The notes under the pieces are model-generated. The model saw only the letters and a list, made by a program, of their open reading frames with translations. It did not search any database and was not told the origin of the DNA. Made by a program: the position numbers and the translations under genes. From JAVBJV01 sp031555315 (GTDB lineage Bacteria > Pseudomonadota > Alphaproteobacteria > Acetobacterales > Acetobacteraceae): a stretch of DNA of 64,000 nucleotides. The stretch spans positions 1-64,000 of the forward strand of contig JAVBUO010000008.1 in the NCBI GenBank assembly GCA_031555315.1, written 5' to 3'. Below are positions 8,401-16,176 of this stretch, piece by piece; position 1 is the stretch's first letter; the number at the start of each line of letters is the position of its first letter.

Positions 8401-9336
8401 GATCCCGCGCCCGGCGGCGGCCTTGCCGATCGCATGAATGGCCTGCTCGTATTCGGCGTAATAGCGTGCGGCATCCTGCGCCGTGGTCGCCGCCTCGCCC
8501 AGCATGTCGTATGAATGGCGAAAGCCCTTGTTCTCCATCGTGCGGCTGTTGGCCAGCGCCTCACCGATCGTCTGCCCGCAGACGAACTGTTCACCCAGCA
8601 TGCGCATCGCCGTATCGACGCCGCGGCGGATCAGCGGCTCACCACCGCGCCCGATCAGCCGGGTCAGCGCCGCCGACAGGCCTTCCTCGCTGGCCGTCGA
8701 GGTCAGCTTGCCGGTCACCACCAGCCCCCAGGTCGCCGCATTCACGAACAGCGATTCGCTGTGTCCGACATGCGCCCACCAGTCGCCGCCGCTGATCTTG
8801 TCGCGGATCAGCGCATCACGGGTTGCGACATCGGGAATGCGCAGCAGCGCCTCGGCCAGGCACAACAGCGCCACCCCCTCCTGGCTGGACAGCGCGTATT
8901 CCTGCATCAGCCCTTCCACGCCGCCGCGCCCCTTGCGCGCCCGCAGCGCTTCAACCAGCCGGCGCGCCAGATCGCGGATCTGCGTTACCTGCTGCGGCGC
9001 AAGTTCGGCTTCGCTCAGCAGCAACGGCAGACATTCGGTTTCGGGACGCCGATAGGCCGCGGTTATCCTGGCGCGCAATACCGACTGCGGTTGCACCGAT
9101 TGTGCGAATTCCAGAAACGGTTGCACACGCACGGGTTGCGTTTCCGTATGCTCCGCCTGCCCGGGATCCCTCTCCAGCCCATCGGGCAGAGCACCGCCAC
9201 TCTCCAGCCGCTCCAGCGTCAGCAGCACCGACTGCTTGATCAGCCAGTGCGATGTCCGCCCAAGCTTTTCCGCGGCATTGCGCAGGCGTTCGCGCAATGC
9301 GTCATCAATCTTCACACCGATGGTGGTTGTCGCCAT
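5497..9336 (-). CDS. putA: Trifunctional proline utilisation protein PutA
   Basis: 1,279 aa. Oxidises proline to glutamate in two steps: FAD-dependent proline dehydrogenase, then NAD-dependent pyrroline-5-carboxylate dehydrogenase. The start at 9334-9336 was chosen because GGAGGG lies just upstream and the protein then begins MATTTIGVKIDDALRERLRN, a ribbon-helix-helix DNA-binding domain, so PutA should also repress its own gene. The proline dehydrogenase barrel occupies roughly residues 150-540 (ISIKLSALHPRY, MVRLVKGAYWDSE, ENGANSSFVNRI). The aldehyde dehydrogenase half shows CISPWNFPLAIFLGQ, FTGSTEVARLI, the catalytic-Glu region ETGGQNALIVDSS and nucleophile Cys in DAAGQRCSALR. A CTTGCA half-site close to the E. 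coli GTTGCA operator lies upstream, a weak hint only. A polyamine-type permease follows in the same operon. Confidence 0.96.
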   Translation of the reverse strand: MATTTIGVKIDDALRERLRNAAEKLGRTSHWLIKQSVLLTLERLESGGALPDGLERDPGQAEHTETQPVRVQPFLEFAQSVQPQSVLRARITAAYRRPETECLPLLLSEAELAPQQVTQIRDLARRLVEALRARKGRGGVEGLMQEYALSSQEGVALLCLAEALLRIPDVATRDALIRDKISGGDWWAHVGHSESLFVNAATWGLVVTGKLTSTASEEGLSAALTRLIGRGGEPLIRRGVDTAMRMLGEQFVCGQTIGEALANSRTMENKGFRHSYDMLGEAATTAQDAARYYAEYEQAIHAIGKAAAGRGIYEGPGISIKLSALHPRYARAQRERVMAELLPRVRDLVLLARQYDIGLNIDAEEADRLELSLDLLESLCFDPALRGWNGIGFVVQAYQKRAPFVLDYMIDLARRSNRRIMVRLVKGAYWDSEIKRAQVDGLEGFPVYTRKVHTDVSYLACARRLLAAPDAVFPQFATHNAHTLAAIHTMAGANYYAGQYEFQCLHGMGEPLYEEVVGREKLNRPCRIYAPVGTHETLLAYLVRRLLENGANSSFVNRIGDASVAIDELIADPVEVARRVVPVGAPHMKISMPRDILEGRMNSAGLDLSNEQRLASLSAALLAGVEEQMWHAAPLLGDGVQEGQARNVLNPADRRDVVGTVAEASAEQVDAAFGHALTAAPVWQSTPPAERAAVLQRAADLMEARMPALLGVIVREAGKTLPNAIAEVREAVDFLRYYAGQVRTEFSNGTHRPLGPVVCISPWNFPLAIFLGQVSAALAAGNPVLAKPAEETPLIAAQAVQILHEAGVPAGAVQLLPGAGDVGALLVGDARTRGVMFTGSTEVARLIQKALAARLCPQGKPIPLIAETGGQNALIVDSSALAEQVVGDVLVSAFDAAGQRCSALRVLCVQEDVAERMLDMLRGAMRELSIGNPDRLSTDVGPVITAEAAAGIAAHVAAMRDAGHAVHALTLPEECAHGHFIAPTLIEIDQMADLKREVFGPVLHVLRFRREQIDALIDQLNASGYALTFGVHSRIDETIERVTQRIAAGNIYVNRNLIGAVVGVQPFGGHGLSGTGPKAGGPLYLHRLLSARPPVQLAGETVVPQPFRAFLEQAGAKFSAVAGYGQKTLHGVMLNLPGPVGERNQYRLSAKGAVLCVCRTDEGLHRQIAAALATGNRALVHKDDYERVALQTHGNVVAIDSEEAAEFDAVLFEGDCDTMRDFNLRLAERSGPIVPLFGLTSDALASGAEDYPLEWLLKETSVSINTTAAGGNASLMTIG

Positions 9337-9396
9337 GGCGCCCTCCAGTCGGCAAAGACTGCAAGGCAAACAAATTCGACACAACCCGAAAAACAA

Positions 9397-9430
9397 AAGG
9401 CGCCACCCGTTTTTCTTCGGGTAGCGCCTT
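9397..9430 (-). terminator. Intrinsic terminator after degP
   Basis: On the minus strand AAGGCGCTACCCG pairs with CGGGTGGCGCCTT around an AAGAAAAA loop and runs into TTGTTTTTC. It ends the hflK-hflC-DUF2065-degP transcript and leaves about 60 bases for the putA promoter. Confidence 0.85.
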
Positions 9431-9459
9431 CTGGCATACAATGTATCAACGATTACCGG

Positions 9460-11037
9460 TCAGCGGCGATTCGGCCGGTTCTGCTGTGGCGGTGTCGAAG
9501 GCGGATTGGCCGGCGACTGGCGCTGCTGATTCTGCTGCGACGGCGATTCCGCCGTCAGCGGAACCGGCACCCAGCGCTGCCCGTTCTGACCTTCCACCAG
9601 CATCAGCGCATTGCGCCGGTTCTGCTGACGCGCCCGCGTGATGCGATCGGTCACCTCCGCCGGCGTGCTGACCGCTTCCTGCTGCACTTCCACGATCAGG
9701 TCGCCCGGGCGCAACCCCAGCTTGCCCAGCGTACCTTCGGCGTCCAGCTCCACGATGACCACACCCTTGCGGTCTTCTTCGATCTGGAACTGTTCGCGCA
9801 ACGCCGGCGTCAGGGCGGACAGTTTTGCACCAAGTCCCGGCACGTTCACCACGCCCGCCGCCGCCGCGCCGCTGCCGCGCCCCCCGGATGCTCCGGCTTC
9901 CGCGGCCTGCACGTCTTCCGGCATTTCGCCCACGGTTGCCGTCAGATTCACTTCCCTGCCGTCGCGCCAGACCACCACCGGCACCGCACGCCCGATCGGC
10001 GTTTCGGCGACGATCAGCGGCAGGTTCTTCATCTCGCGCACGTCCTGGTTGTTGAACCGCAGGATGATGTCGCCGCTGCGGATCTGCGCCTTGTCGGCAG
10101 GCCCGCCTTCGTTCAACCCAGCCACCATGGCGCCGCGCGCTTCACGCAGGCCGACACTCTCGGCCAGTTCGTCGGTCACCTGCTGGATGCGCACCCCCAG
10201 CCAGCCGCGACGCGCCCGGCCGAATTCACGCAACTGCGCGATCACATTCTGCGCCATCGACGACGGCACCGAAAAGCCGATCCCGATCGACCCGCCCGAC
10301 GGCGAATAGATCGCCGTGTTGATGCCGATCACCTCGCCCGCCATGTTGAACAGCGGCCCACCCGAATTGCCCCGGTTGATCGAGGCATCGGTCTGGATGA
10401 AATTGTCGTAGGGCCCCTGTCCGATGCTGCGCCCGCGCGCCGAGACGATCCCCGCCGTCACCGTGCCGCCCAGCCCGAACGGGTTGCCGATCGCCAGCAC
10501 CCAGTCACCGACGCGCGCCGTATCGCTGTTGCCGAAACGCACGGCGGTCAGCGGGCGGGTGGGTTCAACCTTCAGCAGCGCCAGATCGGTACGCTGGTCG
10601 CGCCCGACCACCGTGGCGCGCAGGCTGGTGTTATCCTGCAGAATGACGTTGATCTCGTCGGCATCGGCGATCACGTGGTTGTTGGTCACCACATAGCCGG
10701 ATGCGTCGATGATGAACCCGGACCCCAGCGACTGCGAGCGCCGCGGCGGCGCTGGCTGACCGGGGCGCTGTCCTGGACGGCTGCGCTCCATGAATTCGCG
10801 AAAAAATTCCTCGAACGGCGATCCGGGTGGAAACTGCGGCATATCCGGGCCGCCGCGTTCCGCCCCCGGGCCGCCGCGCGCCGGAATGGTCTGGGTGGTG
10901 GAGATGTTCACCACGGCTGGCAGCAGAGATTCCGCCAGATCGGCAAAACTTTCCGGAGCCGGACGCGCCTCCGCAACCGGAATGGCGAGCGGAGCGAGAA
11001 GCAAGGCCGATGCAAAGGCAAACGCAGCTATACGCAT
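9460..11037 (-). CDS. degP: Periplasmic serine protease/chaperone, DegP/HtrA family (Do-like)
   Basis: 525 aa. A signal peptide (MRIAAFAFASALLLAPLAIPVAEA) sends it to the periplasm. The trypsin-like domain carries the triad His121 (TNNHV), Asp151 (TDLALLKV) and Ser225 (GNSGGPLF). Two PDZ domains follow, roughly 275-370 and 410-495. The tail is rich in Gln, Asn and Pro (NQQRQSPANPPSTPPQQNRPNRR). The family degrades and refolds damaged envelope proteins. The glycine/proline-rich insert at about residues 50-100 (FEEFFREFMERSRPGQRPGQ) is the LA-loop region typical of alphaproteobacterial DegP. It is the last gene of an operon with hflK and hflC, a common arrangement in this class. No strong ribosome site is seen at this ATG. 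Confidence 0.95.
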   Translation of the reverse strand: MRIAAFAFASALLLAPLAIPVAEARPAPESFADLAESLLPAVVNISTTQTIPARGGPGAERGGPDMPQFPPGSPFEEFFREFMERSRPGQRPGQPAPPRRSQSLGSGFIIDASGYVVTNNHVIADADEINVILQDNTSLRATVVGRDQRTDLALLKVEPTRPLTAVRFGNSDTARVGDWVLAIGNPFGLGGTVTAGIVSARGRSIGQGPYDNFIQTDASINRGNSGGPLFNMAGEVIGINTAIYSPSGGSIGIGFSVPSSMAQNVIAQLREFGRARRGWLGVRIQQVTDELAESVGLREARGAMVAGLNEGGPADKAQIRSGDIILRFNNQDVREMKNLPLIVAETPIGRAVPVVVWRDGREVNLTATVGEMPEDVQAAEAGASGGRGSGAAAAGVVNVPGLGAKLSALTPALREQFQIEEDRKGVVIVELDAEGTLGKLGLRPGDLIVEVQQEAVSTPAEVTDRITRARQQNRRNALMLVEGQNGQRWVPVPLTAESPSQQNQQRQSPANPPSTPPQQNRPNRR

Positions 11038-11182
11038 ATTTCAAATTCCGTTTCTGGCGGAGGGTGACCCAAGGGCAGCAAACCCCACGAAGCTTCCGAC
11101 AAGTGGCGCGCACACGTCAATCATTCTATTACGCGGCGGTAATGCGAGGGTGTAGTTCATTTTCCGGGATCGTACGACCGTT

Positions 11183-11377
11183 TCAGCCTCGCACCAGAAG
11201 CCAGGCGACCCCGACACAGACAGACGCCAGCACCACGCCGTATGTCCGTATCTGCGCCGGGTCCATCGCCGTCAGATGTCTGGCCGCCTGCTGCAGCAGG
11301 CCCGGAAAGGTCGCATACAGCAACCCTTCCAGAGCCAGCGCCACGGCAATACCCGCGAACAGCGCGGCGAACGTCAC
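11183..11377 (-). CDS. DUF2065 family small membrane protein
   Basis: 64 aa starting with GTG at 11375-11377, overlapping the hflC stop in a GTGA junction. Two hydrophobic segments can be seen: FAALFAGIAVALALEGLLYA and RTYGVVLASVCVGVAWLLV. The pattern LEGLLYATFP followed by a short polar loop matches DUF2065 (YjeT-like) proteins, which are regularly found beside hflC. The function is unknown. The position between hflC and degP suggests a role with the HflKC membrane complex or envelope quality control. That is inference from context only. Confidence 0.85.
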   Translation of the reverse strand: MTFAALFAGIAVALALEGLLYATFPGLLQQAARHLTAMDPAQIRTYGVVLASVCVGVAWLLVRG

Positions 11378-12282
11378 CGTCCGCCCGCAGCGGCAGGCGC
11401 GGTACCTGGGCCGGAAACGCCCGGCATCGCACGGAACAGCCGCATGAAGTCGCTGTCCGGGGTCAGCACCAGTTGTGCCCCGCCTTCGCCGAACGCGGTA
11501 CGGTACGCCTGCAATGTGCGCCATGCGGTAAAGAACGCCGGATCACGCTGGAACGCCGCCGCCACCGTGGTGATCGATTCCTGTTCGCCTTCACCGCGCA
11601 GGATATCGGCCTGCGCATTGGCCTCGGCGACGATCACCGTGCGTTCGCGATCGGCATTGGCGCGGATGCGCTGGGCGATCTCGTCACCCTCGGCGCGCGC
11701 TTCTCTGGCCAGACGCTGACGTTCGGTTTGCATACGCTGCAGGATCGCCTGCGTGTTCGCTTCCGGCAGGTCGGCGCGGCGGATGCGCACATCTTCCACC
11801 CGGATGCCAAAGCTCGCCGCTTCGCCGTTCACCTGATCGCGGATCGTACTCATGATCTGCTGGCGGTCGGCCGACAGCATCGCCTGCAGCGTCTTGCTGC
11901 CCAGCACGCGGCGCGCCGCCGACGGAACGATGGCCGACAGACGCGCGCGGATGCCCAGTTCATTCGCCCCCACCGTCTGATAAAATTTCAGCGGGTCGAC
12001 GATCCGAAAGCGCGTGAACATGTCGACGATCACCCGGCGCTGGTCGCCCAGGATCACTTCCGAGCTGGCAGTTTCGAACGCCAGCAAACGCGTATCGAAC
12101 GTGGTCACCGTCTGGATGAACGGAATCTTGAAGTGCAGCCCCGGCTGGGTGATCACCCGCACCGGATTGCCGAGCTGGGTGATCAGCACCTGACTGGTCT
12201 GACGCACGATGAACACCGAAGATGACGCCACGACCACGGCGACCACCAGAACGGCCAGGCCGATCGAGAGAATGCGGTTCAT
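11374..12282 (-). CDS. hflC: HflC, membrane protease modulator subunit
   Basis: 302 aa member of the SPFH/prohibitin family. An N-terminal anchor (ILSIGLAVLVVAVVVASSSVFIV) is followed by the prohibitin-like domain (VLITQLGNPVRVITQPGLHFKIPFIQTV) and a long charged coiled coil rich in Ala, Arg and Glu (LAREARAEGDEIAQRIRANA). With HflK it forms the large periplasm-facing cage that encloses FtsH and modulates its proteolysis. Its ATG overlaps the hflK stop as ATGA (12279-12282), so the two are translationally coupled. The start is unambiguous for that reason. Confidence 0.96.
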   Translation of the reverse strand: MNRILSIGLAVLVVAVVVASSSVFIVRQTSQVLITQLGNPVRVITQPGLHFKIPFIQTVTTFDTRLLAFETASSEVILGDQRRVIVDMFTRFRIVDPLKFYQTVGANELGIRARLSAIVPSAARRVLGSKTLQAMLSADRQQIMSTIRDQVNGEAASFGIRVEDVRIRRADLPEANTQAILQRMQTERQRLAREARAEGDEIAQRIRANADRERTVIVAEANAQADILRGEGEQESITTVAAAFQRDPAFFTAWRTLQAYRTAFGEGGAQLVLTPDSDFMRLFRAMPGVSGPGTAPAAAGGR

Positions 12283-13484
12283 CGCGTCGTCCCCTGCTGC
12301 TGTGTGGGCAATTGTGTGGGCGATTGCGGCAACGGCGTTCGCGGCACGGCGCGGCCGCTGCCACCCAATGACATGAACGGCAGAACGTTCTGCAGATGAT
12401 CGTCGATCACCACCGCGTTGTTGCGACGGAATATCTCTTCCATCGTTTCCAGATACATGCGGCGCATGGTGATGTCCCGCGCCGACTGATACGCCTGCAA
12501 CACCGAGGTGAACCGCTGCGCTTCACCGCGCGCCCGCGCGATGCGGCTGTCACGGTCGGCCTGCGCGGCCTGGATGACCTGCTGCGCCTCGCCGCGGGCC
12601 CGCGGGATCAGGTCGTTGCGATAGCCCTCGGCCTCGTTACGCGACCGCTCGCGATCCGTGGTGGCGCGCTGCACGTCGCGGAATGCCTCGATCACCGCCG
12701 CTGGCGGGTCGACGCGCTGCAACTGGACCTGAGTCACCTCGATCCCCGCATGATAGCTGTCCAGCACCTGCTGGGTCAGCGCCTGCACCTGCTGTTCGAT
12801 CTGCGCACGCGCCTCGCCGAGCGCGGGCTGGATCTCGGTGCGGCCCATCACCTCGCGGATGCCGCTTTCCGCCACCGACTTGACCATGCTTTCAGGGTCC
12901 GAGCTGCGATCGCCGGTGCGGGTGTTGAACAGGAATTCGCCGACATTGCGAATGCGCCAGAACACCGTGAAGCTGATGTCGATGATGTTCTCGTCACCGG
13001 TCAGCATCTGACTTTCTTCCGGAATGTCGCGCCCCGTATTCGAACGCGCGTCGGGGCGGAAACCGATATTGACGTTGTTGATGCGCGTGACCTGCGGCGT
13101 CTGCACGCTCTCGATCGGCCACGGCAAGTGATAGTTCAGGCCCGGCGGCGTCGTCTGCCCGGTATAGGCGCCGAACCGCAGCACCACACCCTGTTCGTCG
13201 GGCTCGACCCGATAGAACCCGCTGGCGCCCCAGATCCCCAGCAGGATGATCGCGACCAGCGCGATGCTCGCCCCGCCGAAGCCGCTGGGCAGTATGTTGC
13301 GCATGGCATCTCGCGCCTGGCGCAGCATCTCGTCCAGATCGCCGGGCTTGTTGGGGCCGCCATTGCCCCAGGGACCGCCGGGACGCTGCGGCCTGTTGTT
13401 GCCGCCTCCCCAAGGGCCTTTCGGGGGCTGGTTGTTGCCGCCCGAGCCCCAGGGGCCGGGTCCGTTATTGCTGTTCCAGGGCAT
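12279..13484 (-). CDS. hflK: HflK, membrane protease modulator subunit
   Basis: 401 aa. The first ~65 residues are Gly/Pro/Asn-rich and disordered (MPWNSNNGPGPWGSGGNNQ). A single membrane segment follows (ASIALVAIILLGIWGASGFY), then the SPFH domain (VEPDEQGVVLRFGAYTGQTTPPGLNYHLPWPIE) and a C-terminal coiled coil. It partners HflC around FtsH. The start is set at MPWNSNN because HflK proteins characteristically begin this way and GGCGAG lies upstream; an in-frame extension upstream lacks such support. The tail (PQSPTQLPTQQQGTTR) is low complexity. First gene of the operon, divergent from mrp. Confidence 0.95.
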   Translation of the reverse strand: MPWNSNNGPGPWGSGGNNQPPKGPWGGGNNRPQRPGGPWGNGGPNKPGDLDEMLRQARDAMRNILPSGFGGASIALVAIILLGIWGASGFYRVEPDEQGVVLRFGAYTGQTTPPGLNYHLPWPIESVQTPQVTRINNVNIGFRPDARSNTGRDIPEESQMLTGDENIIDISFTVFWRIRNVGEFLFNTRTGDRSSDPESMVKSVAESGIREVMGRTEIQPALGEARAQIEQQVQALTQQVLDSYHAGIEVTQVQLQRVDPPAAVIEAFRDVQRATTDRERSRNEAEGYRNDLIPRARGEAQQVIQAAQADRDSRIARARGEAQRFTSVLQAYQSARDITMRRMYLETMEEIFRRNNAVVIDDHLQNVLPFMSLGGSGRAVPRTPLPQSPTQLPTQQQGTTR

Positions 13485-13653
13485 TCGTGAAGCTCGCCGT
13501 CCTTTAAAAAACAATCGGGCGTCGGGCACGCCATTGGCAGATATGCCTGAAAACGCCATATCCCGCCGTGCGCCGCGGCGGCTTCATCTGGCACTTCGAG
13601 GCCTGTAAGACTGGGTGCATGATATCGGACAGGCTCAAAGGAATTTCAAGCGG

Positions 13654-14733
13654 ATGGATCAGAAAATCAACGCGATACTGGCCGTGCTGGCCAGCGTGAA
13701 AGACCCCGTCAGCGGGCGCGATATCGTGACGGCCGGACTGGTGGACGGGCTGACTCTGCGCGACGGGCTGGTTCATTTCGGCCTGAAAACCGACCGCGCG
13801 CATGCCGCCGCGATGGAGCCGGTGCGCCGCGCCGCGCAGGATGCCGCCAGCCGCGTGCCGGGCGTGATCAACGCCACCGCCGTGTTGACCGCGCATCGCG
13901 ATCAGCCTGCACAACCGCAGCGTGCTGCCCAAAAAGCCGCCCTGCTGCCCGATGTCGGCGCGATCATCGCGGTCGCCTCGGGCAAGGGCGGGGTCGGTAA
14001 ATCAACCACCGCGGTCAATCTGGCCGTGGCGCTGGCCGCCAGTGGGCTGAAGGTCGGGCTGCTGGACGCCGACATCTACGGCCCGTCGCTGCCGCGCATG
14101 CTCGGCGCGCGCCAGCGGCCGACCGAAATCGACAAGGTCATCCAGCCGATCGAGGTCTGGGGCCTGAAGGCCATGTCGATCGGCTTCATGCTGGACGAGG
14201 AAACCCCGCTGGTCTGGCGCGGCCCGATGGTGATGGGCGCGCTGGAGCAACTGATGGGTCAGGTCGCCTGGGGAACGCTCGACGTGATGGTGGTCGACAT
14301 GCCGCCCGGCACCGGCGATGCACAACTCACCATGGCACAGCGCGTGAAACTGGCGGGCGCGGTGATCGTCTCGACCCCGCAGGACATCGCGCTGCTCGAT
14401 GCACGGCGCGGCGTGAGGATGTTCGAGAAAACCCAGGTACCGATTCTGGGTATCGTCGAGAACATGTCGTTCTTCTGCTGCCCCAATTGCGGCCACCGAA
14501 CCGACATCTTCAACCACGGCGGCGCGCGGGCCGAAGCGCAGCGCCTCGGCGTGGATTTCCTGGGCGAGGTGCCGCTGCTGGCCGATATCCGCTCGACCGC
14601 CGATGCCGGCACGCCGATCGTCGCCGCCCAGCCCGACAGCGCTGCGGCACAGGCCTATCGCGCCGTAGCCGATGCGGTGCGCGCCAGGCTGGCGCCCACC
14701 AGCCAGGCGGCGCCGCGCATTCTGATGGAATGA
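13654..14733 (+). CDS. mrp: Mrp/ApbC-type iron-sulfur carrier P-loop ATPase
   Basis: 359 aa. The N-terminal ~75 residues form a MIP18/DUF59-like domain (ILAVLASVKDPVSGRDIVTAGLV). The MRP/NBP35 ATPase follows, with deviant Walker A SGKGGVGKST at about 109-118, switch I DADIYGPSLPRML, and VVDMPPGTGDAQLT. The CxxC pair FCCPNCGH near residue 270 is where these proteins hold a bridging [4Fe-4S] cluster as homodimers. The role is assembly or transfer of Fe-S clusters in the cytoplasm. I chose the ATG at 13654 (MDQKINAIL) over one 39 bases upstream because AGGA is correctly spaced and DUF59 starts there. Confidence 0.93.
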   Translation: MDQKINAILAVLASVKDPVSGRDIVTAGLVDGLTLRDGLVHFGLKTDRAHAAAMEPVRRAAQDAASRVPGVINATAVLTAHRDQPAQPQRAAQKAALLPDVGAIIAVASGKGGVGKSTTAVNLAVALAASGLKVGLLDADIYGPSLPRMLGARQRPTEIDKVIQPIEVWGLKAMSIGFMLDEETPLVWRGPMVMGALEQLMGQVAWGTLDVMVVDMPPGTGDAQLTMAQRVKLAGAVIVSTPQDIALLDARRGVRMFEKTQVPILGIVENMSFFCCPNCGHRTDIFNHGGARAEAQRLGVDFLGEVPLLADIRSTADAGTPIVAAQPDSAAAQAYRAVADAVRARLAPTSQAAPRILME

Positions 14734-14739
14734 TCCTTT

Positions 14740-14782
14740 GAAAACAGCGGACTGCCGGCAACCCTATGCCAGCAATCCGCTG
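14740..14782 (-). terminator. Intrinsic terminator overlapping the end of the first TerC-family gene
   Basis: Read on the minus strand, CAGCGGATTGCTGGCA pairs with TGCCGGCAGTCCGCTG (16 pairs with two G-U) and is followed by TTTTC. The 5' arm contains the last five codons of the upstream coding sequence, and the stop lies at the loop. On the plus strand the G-U pairs become C-A mismatches, so the signal is oriented for the minus strand. Confidence 0.75.
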
Positions 14783-15360
14783 CTTCTCATGCCGCTGTAC
14801 ACCAGTTGCAGCGCGATCCACGCGATCAGCACCACACCCGCATAGGCGATCCAGCGGAACCTGTTGAGCAATTGCGCCAACAGCCCGCCCATCGCCCCCA
14901 TCAGCACCACCGAGATCGCCAGCCCGGCTATCAGCAAGACCTGATTGTCGCGCGCCACCGCCGCCACCGCCAGCACGTTGTCGAGGCTCATCGACACATC
15001 GGCCAGGATGATCTGCCACAGCGCCACCAGCAGAGTCTTGGGATGCGCGGCGTGTTCTTCCGGTGCCTCGGCGCTTTCCGCGCGCAGCTCGGACCAGAAG
15101 CTCCAGGCGATATACAGCAGCGCCAGCCCGCCCAGCACATCGATCCACCAGACATCCAGCAGCCGCGAGGCAAGCAGGCTGAACGCGATGCGCAGCACCG
15201 CCGCCGCAACCACCCCGAACATCACGGCACGAACCCGCTGGCGTTCGGGCAACCCCGCCGCCGCCAGACCGATCACCACCGCATTGTCGCCGGACAGCAG
15301 GGCGTTCAGCCAGATGATCTCGAACAGGTGCGTCGCATAATCCCAGAAAGAGTCTGCCAT
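14764..15360 (-). CDS. TerC-family integral membrane protein (YjbE-like), copy 1
   Basis: 198 aa, six to seven membrane spans. The two TerC repeats each carry a conserved acidic motif: LSGDNAVVIGLAAAGLP near the N-terminus and LADVSMSLDNVLAVAAVARDN in the second half. The acidic residues in these motifs are thought to bind metal ions. Relatives (YjbE, YkoY, Alx) are implicated in Mn2+ export or metal loading of exported enzymes. The family assignment is firm, the substrate is not. It lies 95 bases downstream of a second, similar gene on the same strand and ends in its own terminator. The start has only a weak GGAAG ribosome site. Confidence 0.88.
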   Translation of the reverse strand: MADSFWDYATHLFEIIWLNALLSGDNAVVIGLAAAGLPERQRVRAVMFGVVAAAVLRIAFSLLASRLLDVWWIDVLGGLALLYIAWSFWSELRAESAEAPEEHAAHPKTLLVALWQIILADVSMSLDNVLAVAAVARDNQVLLIAGLAISVVLMGAMGGLLAQLLNRFRWIAYAGVVLIAWIALQLVYSGMRSSGLLA

Positions 15361-15455
15361 CCGTGAACGCTTCCACCCGTTTCATTACGAATTGAAAACG
15401 TCAAACCTGAGCAGACCGCACCCTTACGGTCAATCCGGCTGAACGCCGAAGCCGA

Positions 15456-16067
15456 TTAAATGTGTCTGGCCACTTCGTGCCAGCCGTCCCACATCATCTT
15501 GAGGGCCACATACAGGATGATGAACAGCCCGACCCAGGCGATCCAGCGGAATTTTTCCAGCACCCGCGCGATGAACGACGCCGCCGCCCCCATCAGCACG
15601 ACTGAAACCGCCAGCCCGACCACCAGCACCCACAGATGCTCGCGCGCCGCGCCGGCAACCGCCAGCACGTTGTCGAGGCTCATCGATACGTCGGCGATCA
15701 CGATCTGCCACATCGCCTGCGCCATGGTCTTGCGCGGCGCTTCATCGGGCGCCAGCCCCAGGGCCACTTCCTGTTCGTGACCGGCACGCAGTTCGCGGTA
15801 CATCTTCCAGCAGACCCACAGCAGTAGCAGCCCGCCCATCAGCATCAGCCCGACGATCTGCAGCAGAACCGTCGTGCCGGCGGCAAAACCGATGCGCATG
15901 ATCGTGGCGGCTGCAATCCCCCACAGAATGGCCTTCTTGCGCTGTTCGGCCGGCAGGCCGGCGGCCGCCATCCCGACGACGATCGCGTTATCCCCCGCCA
16001 GAATCAGGTCGATCATCAAAACCTGCCCCAACGCGATCAGTTCGGGCAACCACGCATTCAGGTCCAT
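15456..16067 (-). CDS. TerC-family integral membrane protein (YjbE-like), copy 2
   Basis: 203 aa, paralogue of the next gene downstream. It shows the same two acidic TerC motifs (LAGDNAIVVGMAAAGLP and IADVSMSLDNVLAVAGAARE) and a similar set of membrane spans, with a longer charged cytoplasmic loop (YRELRAGHEQEVALGLAPDEAPRK). The start is set at 16065-16067 because GGAGGA lies five bases upstream; an ATG four codons earlier falls at that ribosome site. Probably metal (manganese) efflux or metal supply to membrane enzymes, as for copy 1. The ~110 bases upstream to purB are too short to hold a full yybP-ykoY riboswitch, and I see none. Confidence 0.88.
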   Translation of the reverse strand: MDLNAWLPELIALGQVLMIDLILAGDNAIVVGMAAAGLPAEQRKKAILWGIAAATIMRIGFAAGTTVLLQIVGLMLMGGLLLLWVCWKMYRELRAGHEQEVALGLAPDEAPRKTMAQAMWQIVIADVSMSLDNVLAVAGAAREHLWVLVVGLAVSVVLMGAAASFIARVLEKFRWIAWVGLFIILYVALKMMWDGWHEVARHI

Positions 16068-16176
16068 TGCTTCCTCCATACTGTTGTAGGGAGCGCGTGC
16101 CCTGTACGATGGGGATTGTCAATCGTGCACCGCAATGTCTAGGAACCCCTTTCACTCACTGTATGCCGAGGCAGCT

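Noticed and set aside
8515..11067. 850-aa plus-strand open frame over putA and degP
   Set aside because: Low-complexity Arg/His/Gln-rich translation opposite two genes with intact catalytic motifs.
16068..16176. yybP-ykoY manganese riboswitch ahead of the TerC genes
   Set aside because: The space to purB is only about 110 bases and I could not find the conserved paired motifs.
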